Positions 35,571-46,000 of a stretch of DNA of 64,000 nt are shown piece by piece. The stretch spans positions 119,103-183,102 of the forward strand of contig NZ_JAOTIF010000010.1 of NCBI RefSeq assembly GCF_025628885.1, read 5' to 3'. Below the pieces are notes generated by a model. That model was not told the origin of the DNA. It made no database searches and saw only the letters and a program-made list of their open reading frames with translations. This DNA comes from Paraflavisolibacter caeni (lineage in GTDB: Bacteria; Bacteroidota; Bacteroidia; Chitinophagales; Chitinophagaceae). How positions within the stretch are numbered: the first letter of the stretch is position 1; each line of letters begins with the position of its first letter. The translations under genes and the position numbers were made by a program.

Positions 35571-37520
35571 CTACCATCCCGGGTTTTCCACTAAAAAGGG
35601 ATTTCTTCTGGTATCAAAATTTCCAATGGGCCACAGGTAATCACGAGGGGCAATGAACCGTTGACTGAAAATGACCCGCTCCTTATAGTATGTATCAGCA
35701 GTTTTACCTATAACGTTCCATCCGGTAATGTCTTTGTTATATTCTTCATATGCCTTCTTCCACCTGCGCAGATCCCAGAAACGATGCCCTTCAAAAGCAA
35801 GCTCTATCATCCGCTCACGCTGAATGATTTCTCTGAGTCCTTCCTGGGTGGCAAACTTTCCTGGGTTGTTGGAATAGTTGGTCCAGGATTCTACAACGCC
35901 TTTCAATCCGGCTCTATTTCTTACTTTGTCAACATAAGCAATTGCAGTAGCAGAAGCAGGCTCAACTTCGTTCAATGCTTCTGCATATAACAGGTATAAA
36001 TCGGCGAGCCTGATCTCTGGCCAGGGATATTGCTTCCATACCGGGGCAGATGTTCCTGCTGTTGTTGATTCCCAGTGAACCAGCTTTTTGATAAAATAGC
36101 CCGTTTCATTCCAGTTTTTAAAATCACCAAATCCAGCTTTATCTCCATTTTTAGCTTTTACATAAAAAGTGTTTCGCTCGTTTCCAGTTGATGTGGCATC
36201 TTTTTGATACCAAACGCCACCATCAAAGCCCAAAGAAGCATAAAAACGAGGCTCCCTGTCATAGTTCAATCGTGCCGTAGAAAAACCTGGCTCAATATAA
36301 TTTCTTTCATTTGTTGCAGCAGTTCTCAATTGTTCGTAATTGTTAAAGTTGAGTGTTTTATCCTCTTCAATGGGTACTCCGTTATGCGTGTAGTACATTT
36401 TTGCAATTTTCAGCGGGGCTGCCCACACGCCCAGCAATTGCCCTCTGTTGGTATTGCTTCCTCTTTCCATTGGAGGCATACAAATGGATTCATTGACAAA
36501 GTACATCTGTGAGTTGGCCCATACATGCTCCCTACTCCATCTTTCCGTTACAGCATTCCTGATATTCAACTGGGTTTTCGTGGTATCAGTCAGGCCTAAG
36601 AAATCTACTTTGTATTCATAAAGGGCATGTCCATTAGCTTCTGCGGACTCGATAGCGGCCTTGACAGCATCCCTGGCTTTTACCCACTTATCAGCATCAA
36701 AAGTTGGATTGAACAAGGCCACTCCTTCTTTATCTTTAAAGCTGGCATAATCAGGATTTCCGTTAAAAAGAGGACTTGCTGCCGTTACCCATAATTTAGC
36801 TTTTACAGCCAGCACAATGGGTTGTGTGATCCTTCCCAGTTGCGTGTTTTCTTCCGTGATTTTAGCAGGTAACTTTTCATAAGCAGCATCCAATGTCCTG
36901 GAAATGTAATTGACTACAGAATCTACTGGCATGCGCCGGGAAAACGAACCATCTACATCAGAATCGATGCCTATATTTTCATCTATAATTGGAATGGGAC
37001 CATACATCCTGAACATATAGAAGTGGTAAAAAGCCTTTAAAAACTCAGCTTCGCCAATCCATCTTTCGCGTTCAGAAGGTGCAATGTCCGGAACCTTGGA
37101 AAGATCGCTTATGTTCTCCAAAAAGATATTACACTGACGGATACCTCTCCAGATTTTTTGATGATCAAACTTGGTACCATTGCCTTTACGTTCACCAGCC
37201 CATTCATCAAATAAAGGAGCATCTTTATTTTGCTGCCCCTGTGCGATCCTGAATATTGGATGCCAGTGCGCCTGGTCATTCTGGGGATACCAGATCTCAT
37301 CACCGCCTGTTAATCCTACATTGTACCAGCCATCGCCACTTTTCGGGAGAAAAGAGTACAGGGTAAATAAATATTTTTCCGCTTCATTTCTGAGTTTAAA
37401 AGCATGTTCTATGGTTGCTACGTTATCAGGGACCACATCCAGGTATTTTTTACAGGAAGTTCCCCCTACTGCTAATGTTGTAATGAGTATAGCGAAACCA
37501 ATATATTTGTTCCATTTCAT
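35571..37520 (-). CDS. susD: SusD/RagB-family outer-membrane glycan-binding lipoprotein
   Basis: 649 residues from ATG 37520; an ATG at 37541 adds seven residues. MKWNKYIGFAILITTLAVGGTSC carries the lipobox Cys at 23, followed by KKYLDVVPDN, the usual SusD beginning. The tetratricopeptide-like helices (EAEFLKAFYHFYMFRMYGPIPI) and the C-terminal RagB/SusD part (ERMIELAFEGHRFWDLRRWKKA, FIAPRDYLWPIGNFDTRRNPFLVENPGW) are plain. It forms the lid of the SusC transporter and binds the oligosaccharide. The gene symbol is used for the family; the substrate is not starch on this evidence. Confidence 0.96.
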   Translation of the reverse strand: MKWNKYIGFAILITTLAVGGTSCKKYLDVVPDNVATIEHAFKLRNEAEKYLFTLYSFLPKSGDGWYNVGLTGGDEIWYPQNDQAHWHPIFRIAQGQQNKDAPLFDEWAGERKGNGTKFDHQKIWRGIRQCNIFLENISDLSKVPDIAPSERERWIGEAEFLKAFYHFYMFRMYGPIPIIDENIGIDSDVDGSFSRRMPVDSVVNYISRTLDAAYEKLPAKITEENTQLGRITQPIVLAVKAKLWVTAASPLFNGNPDYASFKDKEGVALFNPTFDADKWVKARDAVKAAIESAEANGHALYEYKVDFLGLTDTTKTQLNIRNAVTERWSREHVWANSQMYFVNESICMPPMERGSNTNRGQLLGVWAAPLKIAKMYYTHNGVPIEEDKTLNFNNYEQLRTAATNERNYIEPGFSTARLNYDREPRFYASLGFDGGVWYQKDATSTGNERNTFYVKAKNGDKAGFGDFKNWNETGYFIKKLVHWESTTAGTSAPVWKQYPWPEIRLADLYLLYAEALNEVEPASATAIAYVDKVRNRAGLKGVVESWTNYSNNPGKFATQEGLREIIQRERMIELAFEGHRFWDLRRWKKAYEEYNKDITGWNVIGKTADTYYKERVIFSQRFIAPRDYLWPIGNFDTRRNPFLVENPGW

Positions 37521-37559
37521 GGTGTAATGATATTTGTTCATGATTGTGAATGTGCGCAC

Positions 37560-40500
37560 TTAAAAATTAACCTCAACACCTAAATTGTATACAGATTGGA
37601 TAGGATATGCCAAGCCGTTGCCTCCCATTTCGACATCCCATAATTTAAAATTACTCAGGATAAAAAGGTTGGTAGCAGAGACATAAACACGCCCACTGGT
37701 TAAGCCCAATTTTTTCACCTTGCCCACCGTATAGCCCATATCTATATTTTTGAGGCGCAGGAAATTGCCATTACGCATCCACCAGGTAGACTTTTCGTTA
37801 TTGGGCTTTACCCTCCAGGTACTCAGGCGTGGCCAGAACGCATATATATCCCGGTTGTCTTCGCTCCAGTGGCTTTCACTGATTACTTTCAACAAATTGG
37901 TTTGGGAGCCACCGTCCTGGTAAAATGGCTGGATCTTATTTGGATCAATAAAGAAGGATGAGCGGGCAGACCCCTGGAAGTAAAAGCTGAAATCAAACTT
38001 CTTATACCGCATAGAAGAACCGAATCCGTAAATAATTTCAGGTTGTTGAGGAAACCCTATGGCTACCTGGTCGTCAGTGGTAATGACACCATCTCCATTG
38101 ATATCCCGGTACTTGATATCACCAGCCAGCAAACCCCGATCATTGAATTGAGTCGGGGAGTTGGCGACTTCCTTTTGATCAATGAACAACCTTTCGGCTA
38201 TATATCCCCAGGCCTGGGAAAGTGAAGAACCGATTGTTCTTAAATGAGCCAGGCTGTTGTCATATAGCAGTTCATCAGCCACTACTTTTTTGCTGGTAGC
38301 ATAGGTAAACGTACCTCTTACATTGGCATACCAGTTTTTATTCAGGTTCTTTTCGTATTTGGCCGTAAGATCGATGCCCTGGCTTTCTGCCTTGCCATAG
38401 TTGGAGCTTGGAACGGCCATCAAGCCCATTGCAGATTCAATATAGGTTTTAGGCTGTAATATCTGGGATCTGTATTGCTTAAAGGCATCAACGATCAATT
38501 CAAAGGAATTGAACAGATTAACATCCATTCCCAGGTTGATTTGCCTTGATCTTTCCCAGGTAATATTGGGGTTGGCATACCTGGATATCGAAATACCATT
38601 TCTTCCATAAATCGCGGCACCATCATTTCTACCGAAGCTGGCATTAAAGGCGCCATCATTTAAATTAACATTTGACAGGTAGAAAAAGCGGTCTTCCACT
38701 TTTCCGATCTGGTCGTTGCCCACAATGCCGTAGGTAGCCCTGAATTTAAGGTCACTGACTACACTCTTGAGCGGATCGAAGAACTTCTCATTTGAAATTT
38801 TATAACCCAAGCCTGCAGAAGGGAAAAAACCAAAACGATGGTTGGCATCAAAACGCTCAGAGCCGTTGTATCCAAAATTAAACTCGGCTAAATACCTGTC
38901 GTCATAACCATAAGTAAACCTTCCGGATATACCATTGTTTCTTTTTGGCAGAGAAGCCGTCACACTCCCGGCATTTCCAGACTCATAACTTGATATATAT
39001 GATATTAGCGAACCACCTACCCTGTGCACATCTCCAAAAAGCCTGTTATAATTTAAGGAACCTTCCAGCCAAAGCCTCGAATCAACTTCTTTCCCATTCT
39101 CAGTATAATCGAGGTATTCGGTACCGGCAGTGCCAATAGAAGTAGCAGAACCGTCATTCAATACCATGATGTCATATGATTTACCATCCTGACCGATCAA
39201 AGCATTATAGAAAAATGGATTATACTTTCTTTCCACAGCATAATAAGAATACCTTCTGAGGTATGCCATTGAACGGAAGCTTAATCCTTTCGTAATGAAA
39301 TCAAGATTCTGTTTCAGTTCGATCTGGGGCTGTATATTGGAGGTTTTATACTGCCTGAAGCCCCTTACCATCTCGGCATAAGGATTCACATATAAAGTAG
39401 AGGTCAATGCTCCGTTTGCCTGCGTTTGGGCAGAGCCAAACAAAGGGTGGCCCACATAAGGACGCTTTTCCCGGGGATAAAGGGCAGGGAAAGCAACAGG
39501 ATTCGATCCAAGTGCCAGATTATAAATATACGCCCCTCCTTCTTTAAACTTAGTACCTGCAATGGGTCCGTTATAATCATCAAATTGGCCATACATAGCG
39601 ACAATCAATTCAGATGATTTGGTCAGGTTCAAATTAACCCTGGAACGCAGCGAATATTTAGCCAGCCTGATATTACTGTTGAAATCATTGATGGGATCGA
39701 CTTTTAAAATACCGTTATCCTGGCCATAAGAAGCAGAGACGTGATACGTTGCTTTCTGGGTACCACCATTGACGCTTACATAATAGTTTTGGTTGATGGT
39801 GTATTTTTTCAGCAATTGATCTATCCAATTATTATTCGGGTAGAGAACAGGATCATCACCTGCCGCCGTATGATTGATCTTATTCTGGGTATAAGGCAGG
39901 ATGGCGTTAGGAGACCTAGTTAAGGTAGCTTCGTTGGCCAATTGCATGTAGGTGACGTTATCAGCAAATTTGAAATTCCTGGTGTTGGAAGAAACACGCG
40001 TTTCACTCCTGGCCATAAACTTTGCTGCGCCCACTTTTCCCCGTTTGGTGTTGATTAATACCACACCATTGGCACCCCTTGCACCATATACCGAAGCAGC
40101 CGATGCATCCTTTAAAACGGAAAAGTCAGAGATGTCATCAGGCTGAAGACGGGCCATGTCTGTTGGTGTGGATTCCACACCATCAATAAGAATCAAAGGA
40201 TCCTGTTTACCAGTACCAAATGTGGATAAGCCCCTGATATAGAAAGTAGAGTTGTCTGTTCCCTGGCCAGGCTCACCACTTTGCTGGAAGGAGATCATGC
40301 CTGCCACCCTGCCTGCAATGGCATTGGTGATGTTGCCGGTAGGTGTTTTAAGGTCTTTTACACTGACTGTAGTAATAGAACTTACCAGGCTGGCCTTTTT
40401 TTGGGTACTGCCAAAACCAACCACAGTCACCTCGCTCAGATCTTTTTCTTCAGGAAGCATTTTTATGGCCAGTTGAATAATACCATCAACAACCTTCTCC

Positions 40501-40784
40501 TGGCTCAGTTGAATGAGTTTCTTTTGATAACCAGTAAAAGTAAACTCAAGAACTGCATTTCTTGGAACTGTAAGTTTAAAACGGCCCAGTTCATCTGAGA
40601 TCAGTTTTTGATTTTTCCCAACAACAGAAATGTTAACAGTTGGAAGTCCGCCAGAACTGTCGACAACGACACCCTGGACTGTTACCTGCTGCTGTGCTAT
40701 GCTTTGATTACAAAACAGGAGCAGGGCAAAAAAGACAAACAAATTGCTTGACTTTTTTAAGATCCAGTATAAATTTTCTTTCAT
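37560..40784 (-). CDS. susC: SusC/RagA-family TonB-dependent transporter
   Basis: 1074 residues from ATG 40784; the frame is open further but this start gives the signal NLFVFFALLLFCNQSIAQ. A carboxypeptidase-regulatory-like beta domain (about 33-115) precedes the DLSEVTVVGFGSTQKKA segment, the plug (TNAIAGRVAGMIS, IRGLSTFG, PLILIDGVES, VLKDASAASVYGARGANGVVLI) and a 22-strand barrel that ends YNLGVEVNF. It imports oligosaccharides across the outer membrane with energy from TonB. It begins a five-gene operon with SusD, two surface lipoproteins and a DUF4488-like protein, ended by the hairpin at 33021. There is no N-terminal secretin/STN domain or nearby ECF sigma pair, which fits control by an HTCS. 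Confidence 0.96.
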   Translation of the reverse strand: MKENLYWILKKSSNLFVFFALLLFCNQSIAQQQVTVQGVVVDSSGGLPTVNISVVGKNQKLISDELGRFKLTVPRNAVLEFTFTGYQKKLIQLSQEKVVDGIIQLAIKMLPEEKDLSEVTVVGFGSTQKKASLVSSITTVSVKDLKTPTGNITNAIAGRVAGMISFQQSGEPGQGTDNSTFYIRGLSTFGTGKQDPLILIDGVESTPTDMARLQPDDISDFSVLKDASAASVYGARGANGVVLINTKRGKVGAAKFMARSETRVSSNTRNFKFADNVTYMQLANEATLTRSPNAILPYTQNKINHTAAGDDPVLYPNNNWIDQLLKKYTINQNYYVSVNGGTQKATYHVSASYGQDNGILKVDPINDFNSNIRLAKYSLRSRVNLNLTKSSELIVAMYGQFDDYNGPIAGTKFKEGGAYIYNLALGSNPVAFPALYPREKRPYVGHPLFGSAQTQANGALTSTLYVNPYAEMVRGFRQYKTSNIQPQIELKQNLDFITKGLSFRSMAYLRRYSYYAVERKYNPFFYNALIGQDGKSYDIMVLNDGSATSIGTAGTEYLDYTENGKEVDSRLWLEGSLNYNRLFGDVHRVGGSLISYISSYESGNAGSVTASLPKRNNGISGRFTYGYDDRYLAEFNFGYNGSERFDANHRFGFFPSAGLGYKISNEKFFDPLKSVVSDLKFRATYGIVGNDQIGKVEDRFFYLSNVNLNDGAFNASFGRNDGAAIYGRNGISISRYANPNITWERSRQINLGMDVNLFNSFELIVDAFKQYRSQILQPKTYIESAMGLMAVPSSNYGKAESQGIDLTAKYEKNLNKNWYANVRGTFTYATSKKVVADELLYDNSLAHLRTIGSSLSQAWGYIAERLFIDQKEVANSPTQFNDRGLLAGDIKYRDINGDGVITTDDQVAIGFPQQPEIIYGFGSSMRYKKFDFSFYFQGSARSSFFIDPNKIQPFYQDGGSQTNLLKVISESHWSEDNRDIYAFWPRLSTWRVKPNNEKSTWWMRNGNFLRLKNIDMGYTVGKVKKLGLTSGRVYVSATNLFILSNFKLWDVEMGGNGLAYPIQSVYNLGVEVNF

Positions 40785-41146
40785 AATAAATGAGTGGTTA
40801 ATAGTTTTATATGCTAAACATGATGGCAACAGGAATAAGGATCCATGTAGTTGCATCCGAGCGATTGCAACCGGCTCAATTACTTCTTGTTACCTGAAGA
40901 ATGATACAATGGAAGAAATAGGAATTATGTAAGCATCAATAATTTTTCCTAATCAGTTTGATTGACTACACTTTTTGCGCATGGACAAGCATTATTTTTA
41001 AAGAATAAAAAACATTTTCAGACTGAAAAGAGAACTTAACAACGCAAAAGCTTAACGCTAAATCTTTTAAATCTTACACTTATATTTTACCGGCTGAAGA
41101 GCAATGCTACTTGCTAGAGTACAATTTTCAGGTGTACGTAACTTAT
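40785..41146. other. Upstream region of the SusC operon
   Basis: 362 bp without a gene. It holds a short perfect palindrome TTTTCAG-A-CTGAAAA at 41015-41029, about 230 bp before the SusC ATG, which could be a regulator site. I found no confident TAnnTTTG box with a -33 partner, so the promoter position stays open. Confidence 0.3.
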
Positions 41147-41323
41147 TTAGGGACTGAATGAACTTATTATGGGGACGCTCATCGGAGTTTTTAGTAACTC
41201 GCTGGTGGAAACTGTTTTTGAATCAGTCTTCGTCGTGTCGGTCACCTGTGCCTGTGCGGAAGGAAATAGCCACAGCATGCCGGAAAGGAAAACGACGGCA
41301 ACCTTAGCGTAAATTTGCCTCAT
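41147..41323 (-). CDS. Small secreted protein, unknown function
   Basis: 58 residues from ATG 41323. A textbook signal peptide (MRQIYAKVAVVFLSGMLWLF..AQAQ) is followed by a short polar tail rich in Thr and Ser (VTDTTKTDSKTVSTSELLK) and a proline-containing end. The frame is open upstream to 41572, but that part has no protein-like character. No family is recognised. It could be a real mini-protein, or the N-terminal end of a lost exported gene like the other remnants in this window. It precedes SusC on the same strand. Confidence 0.45.
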   Translation of the reverse strand: MRQIYAKVAVVFLSGMLWLFPSAQAQVTDTTKTDSKTVSTSELLKTPMSVPIISSFSP

Positions 41324-41938
41324 TTTAGTGGTTGTTGAATTGGTTATAAAAATTTCTTTCTCAGGATTTTTCATCCAATCTGGGAGGTGACTTATTAAAG
41401 ACGCCCTGAACTGAAACTCATTTGGTCTTTTCCATTTAAAGATGATGAGTCTGGAAATTGATGGTAGATAAGCAATCATTTTAGTAACTGGCAGATTTTT
41501 TTGGTCTTTTGTTTTATTGACAATGTAAAAGTACAGGGGTAAATGACGACACATGAGAGAGGTAATTGCCAAATAAAGGCGGTAAATCCATCATTTTAAC
41601 GAAAAAATGGGTAAAAGGAAGCGACCGTGAGGCAAAAGCGCTCAGGAAGGGATATTCACTTTTTTTTATACAGTGTCAGCCCAAATTCAATGTTAACACC
41701 CGCAAGACCCCTCAGCATAAATCTAAATCTTGAAAAATGGTGGTTGAACCTCAGTTGACCAAATGTTACAAATTATTTTCATTTACAATGAAGAGTAGTC
41801 TGGTAATTTGCTTCACATGGGATATTTAATGATTACAATAGTTTGGAGTGAATAGAGTAGATAAGTGCAAAATGACCTTTTCTTTGGTTGGATCATTTAA
41901 CTAGCAGCGATTATATACTAGTTATGATTAATAGCTTT
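41324..41938. other. Non-coding stretch
   Basis: About 600 AT-rich bases between the small secreted protein and the stand-alone receiver. I see no convincing open frame, hairpin or promoter on either strand. Confidence 0.4.
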
Positions 41939-42364
41939 TTAAAAAAGTAGAGTTTGCTCCTCCCTCAATGCTGTCATTCTGATAATCTTTTGCGAGGCAG
42001 CCACCATTCCTTTATAATCAAATGGCTTTTCCAAATAGAGTTGGGCCCCGGTACTATAAGCAGTATTTACATTTTTAATTATACTGGAGGTGCTCCAAAT
42101 CACAACAGGTATGTCTTTATAGCCTGGATGATCTTTAACCATCTTTAGGATTTCAATACCGTTTCTTTTCGGCAGGTAAAGATCAATAACGATCATACAG
42201 GGTTTGCAATCTTCTAGCACTTCCCAAAGTCTGTCGGCATCGGACAAACAGATTAGCGACATCTGCTCAGACAGTTTCGTCAAGGCTTGAATCAATAACA
42301 GGCAGTCGTCCTCATCATCATCAATGAGCAGGATGTTTCTTGTTTGGTGAACATGGTGTTTCAT
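41939..42364 (-). CDS. Stand-alone response-regulator receiver protein
   Basis: 141 residues from ATG 42364, a single CheY-like domain with no output domain. It has the acidic cluster IDDDEDD (15-20), the phospho-acceptor Asp61 in MIVIDLYLPKRNG, the Thr/Ser position in VIWSTSS and the Lys in YLEKPF. The class resembles receivers that work with phytochrome-like or hybrid kinases. No partner kinase lies beside it; the two HTCS proteins have their own receivers, so it may not belong to the PUL. Confidence 0.9.
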   Translation of the reverse strand: MKHHVHQTRNILLIDDDEDDCLLLIQALTKLSEQMSLICLSDADRLWEVLEDCKPCMIVIDLYLPKRNGIEILKMVKDHPGYKDIPVVIWSTSSIIKNVNTAYSTGAQLYLEKPFDYKGMVAASQKIIRMTALREEQTLLF

Positions 42365-42664
42365 ATGTTATTCTTTAAGTTTGAGAATCTCTAAATGATT
42401 TGGCTCCTATGACCAGGGCCCTTCATATCCCCTTAATGAAAGGAGAAGAGGAAGGGGTAGAAAACCCCTTCCGATGATTGCCATATGAAAATTTCGAAAA
42501 GAGTGATATTTTTCCACTTTTATCACAAGTTGCAAATTAGTCAGGCAAAAGAAAAACCTACGGGTAAATGTCAAAAAAGGGGTATAAAATAGTCTTTTGA
42601 AGAAAAAAGACATAATACTGGCCCAAAGTTTTAAAGTCTGGTGAAAAAGCAACCGTAGCCATCC
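42365..42664. other. Intergenic region with hairpin and recurring motif
   Basis: 300 bp. A perfect 9-bp hairpin GGAAGGGGT/ACCCCTTCC lies at 42450-42472, about 190 bp past the HTH gene on the minus strand. The 21-base motif AAAAAAGGGGTATAAAATAG(T) at 42573-42593 recurs at 63750-63770. The open frame across part of this stretch encodes only low-complexity aromatic sequence and I do not call it. Confidence 0.4.
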
Positions 42665-42874
42665 TCAACCAGATGAACCGGATGAACACATTGATCTCTT
42701 GCTTTTAACACAATAACATAATGGGGTACCCATCTTTTTTAACAGGTTGAGATAGTTGTGTAATTGCCTTTCAGAAACCTTCATTCTTTTTGATAGTTCC
42801 GAAGGTGTGCCAGTTTTTTTGTTGGCAATTAGTTGGTCAATACGTTCTAATCGTTCTATAATTTTAAAAGACAT
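42665..42874 (-). CDS. Small helix-turn-helix protein
   Basis: 69 residues from ATG 42874. The sequence IIERLERIDQLIANKKTGTPSELSKRMKVSERQLHNYLNLLKKMGTPLCY is a winged-helix HTH of the DeoR/HTH_11 type, found in many short Bacteroidota proteins. In those, the domain normally ends in an aromatic beta-hairpin after GxPI.Y; here the tail reads KSKRSMCSSGSSG instead. In the +1 frame the DNA reads HLVEDGYGCFFTRL before a stop, closer to the expected end, so a small indel near 42690 is possible. It may be a local DNA-binding regulator. Confidence 0.55.
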   Translation of the reverse strand: MSFKIIERLERIDQLIANKKTGTPSELSKRMKVSERQLHNYLNLLKKMGTPLCYCVKSKRSMCSSGSSG

Positions 42875-42939
42875 GTAGTTAGTTTTAGGTTGGTATTTTG
42901 GTTAAATTATTACATAAGAGAAAAAGCGTATATTAAGAA

Positions 42940-42965
42940 GGAAGGGGGTAGAAACCCCCTCCCGT
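42940..42965 (-). terminator. Probable terminator after the giant lyase gene
   Basis: GAAGGGGGT and ACCCCCTCC form a GC-rich hairpin with one mismatch, about 55 bp past the stop of the 2284-residue protein (43020). On the minus strand it is followed by TTCTTAATAT. It carries GGGGTAGAAA, as do the hairpins at 42450 and (inverted) 33021. Confidence 0.55.
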
Positions 42966-43019
42966 TTTTCGCATATATGCGAAAATCCCTAAGTTTAAAT
43001 CATATTGTTAGTCGGTTGA

Positions 43020-46000
43020 TCATTGCTTAATGATCTTCTGATACATCTGCTGATTGCCGTTCCTAACCTGTACATAGTATATACCCGCAGCCAATCCTTT
43101 CAGGGAAATAGCTTGTGTAGCATTAGTGAGGCGTTGGCTGAGTACCATGGCACCATTTGCATGATACAGTTGTACGGTAGCACCTGCTTCCAGTTTACTT
43201 ACCTTGATAGTTGCTACTTCGCTAGTTGGGTTAGGATACACCACCACGCTATAGTTGGTAACCTCTTCCAATACACTACCCTCACGGGCCAGGGCAACGG
43301 AAGACGAAGTGCAGCCACCTAAATGATCACCATGGTTCAGATGATCCTGCACCGCTGCGGAAGCCACACAAATGGTATTGTTGTTGTGGCAAATCATCAC
43401 CTTGTCGTTGTTGTTACCGCATCTTACATCCAGGACATTGATAGCAATAGATGCTGTGGCCGAACAGCCTTTGCTATCTGTTATGGTTGCTGTGGAAATT
43501 CCTGCTACACTTACAAGTTTTGATTGTGTTGTTTCCCCAGTATTCCACTGGTAGCTGTAGGGCTCAGTACCACCCGACGTAGTTGCAGTTACCGTAAGTG
43601 ATGTTGAACCATATCCCAAATACAAAGTATTCTTCGCATCAACTGCAGAATCCATTGCATATACATCCGGAATGCTCGCAATAATTACCGGGTTCACTGC
43701 TACAGTCATTGTTGCGGTGCTTACATTACCATGAACGTCGGTTACCTCCCAGGTAATTGTAGACTCACCCACATTAAAAGAACCACTTGCATCAGTTCCT
43801 GAACCACTCCTTGAAGTAGCTCCGTTTACACTGTAACGCACAGTAGCAATACCACAATTATCAGAAGCATTCAATGCAGGAATCGAGTAAGAACCGCTGT
43901 TGCTGTAGCAGAAGAACTGTGCAGCCGGTGCTGTAATTAATGGGTTGGTGTTGTCAACAACAGTCACCTGTGCTGTACCTGCATTTGAATGTCCATCTGC
44001 ATCAGTTGCCGTAAGTGTTACGGTTATCGGAGCACCAACATCAGAGCAATTGAATTCGGTTTTATTCAAACTCAATGTCAATGCGCCCGAATAGCTCACG
44101 GAACCATCATCTACTTGCTGTGGTGTGATAGACACATTTCCGTTGGCTTCTACCGCTGCAGTGATGTTTTTGGTTATTACCATTGGCGGCATGTAAACAG
44201 TAAGTTGTTGTGAAACTGATGGAGCTGCCTGGTACGTGTTATCTCCATTTTGTGAAGCAGTGATGGTAGTAACGCCTTTGCCTACAATATGGATCATACC
44301 ATTGACAATTGTTGCTACATTTTCATCTGAACTGGTATAGGATATGGGCAATCCTGAAGAAGCAATGGCACCGGCATTAAAATCCTCATCTCCTACCTGT
44401 TTTTGTGAAAGAGCTTTAAAGGTGATGGTTTGGCTTTCTTTCATATTTTCTGCAATCTCCGCATCGCTTAAAGCCCTCTTGTAAATCTTAAATTCATCAA
44501 TGGAACCTCTAAATAGCGGATCATTAAATTGAGATTTACCCAGGTAGTTTAACGTGGTGCCGCTAGTAGTGCCCGCAGGGGTAAGTTGCGAAGGCTTGAT
44601 ATTGATCGCTGTATTGCTTGATACCAAAGCTCCGTTGATATACAGGCGGGCGGTATTGCCTGATTGGGTAACCGCCAGATGCACCCACGTGTTTAACGGG
44701 AAGACATAAGGTGAACTTACGTTTAACTCTGTGCCTCCGTTTTTAATGGCATAACGAACGATTGATGATGTTACGCCATTTACAGCAGTAGTTCCTGCCT
44801 GAACAGTAAGGAACATGTATTGTGTCGTACTGTTCCCAAAATCAAACACCCGCATCCAGTTTCCAAGCGCATCCATTTTCACCCAGGTGGAAACGGTAAA
44901 ATCGGATAAAGAACTTACGATTCCGGTTGGCAATGTAGCATAGGAAGCAGCCGTACCATTCAGTTTAAGTGAAGTTCCGTATTTCCCGGCATCGCGAGCT
45001 GCTGCGACCGCTAATGTGCCGTGAGCAGCACCCCAACTATCAATAGCACGTGTTCCGCTTGCTTCATCAAATTTCAGATACGTAAGCTGACCATCATTAG
45101 GCAATGCCAGTACTTCTGTGCTCAGAGGCATTTCCCCTACACTATCAACTGCGGCAACCACATAGTAATAAATAGTTCCATTACTAACATTGGTATCAGT
45201 AAACCTGGTAGTACTCGCACTTCCGATAGTAGTATAAGGTCCGCCTGGTGTAGTTGAACGCTTAACGTTATACGTAAGGTTCTGAATAGCATCCCATTCC
45301 AGGATGTTTTTAGCATCTCCTGCTGCAACTATAACATTGCTTACCATATTATTCTGTACCGTTAACGTGATGGTTTGTGTACCAGAAATACTGTCATTGG
45401 TGGCACCTATAACTACAGAAAAACTGCCATATTCCGTAGGTGTACCTGATATTACACCTGTAGTTGCATTTATGCTTAAGCCGGCAGGCAACCCTGTTGC
45501 TGTAAAATTGCTGTATGGCCTATCCGTAATGGTATAGCTAAATGGCCTGCCCATTAAAGTAGTGAGCTCAGTATTATTGGTAATACCAACCAGCAACGTT
45601 CTTGCCTGTGATGTTGCTCCATAAACGTCATCTCCTGCCTGTGAAGCCGTAATGATTGTCGTTCCGGCAGTCAGAATATGTACCTTTCCGTCTTCTACCG
45701 TTGCAACTGATGGATTTGAACTGGTGTATTCTACCGGAAGTCCTGAAGAAGCAGTAGCGTCAAGATCAAAATCCGCATCACCCATTAATTTGGGAGCAAT
45801 GGGGTTGAACGTAATCGTTTGGCCTACCATCATACTTTCTGCAATTTCTGAAGCACTTAAAGCTCGCTTGTAAATCTTAAACTCATCAATTGAGCCTTTA
45901 AAAAACGGATCATTGAATTGCGATTTACCAAGGTAGTTTAAATTTGTGCCGGTAGTAGTACCCGTAGGGGTAAGTTGTGAAGGATTAATACTAAGTGCTG

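Noticed and set aside
42407..42652. Minus-strand 81-residue frame rich in Phe and Leu
   Set aside because: It runs across the hairpin at 42450 and the AAAAAAGGGGTA motif, has no domain-like pattern and no credible start context.
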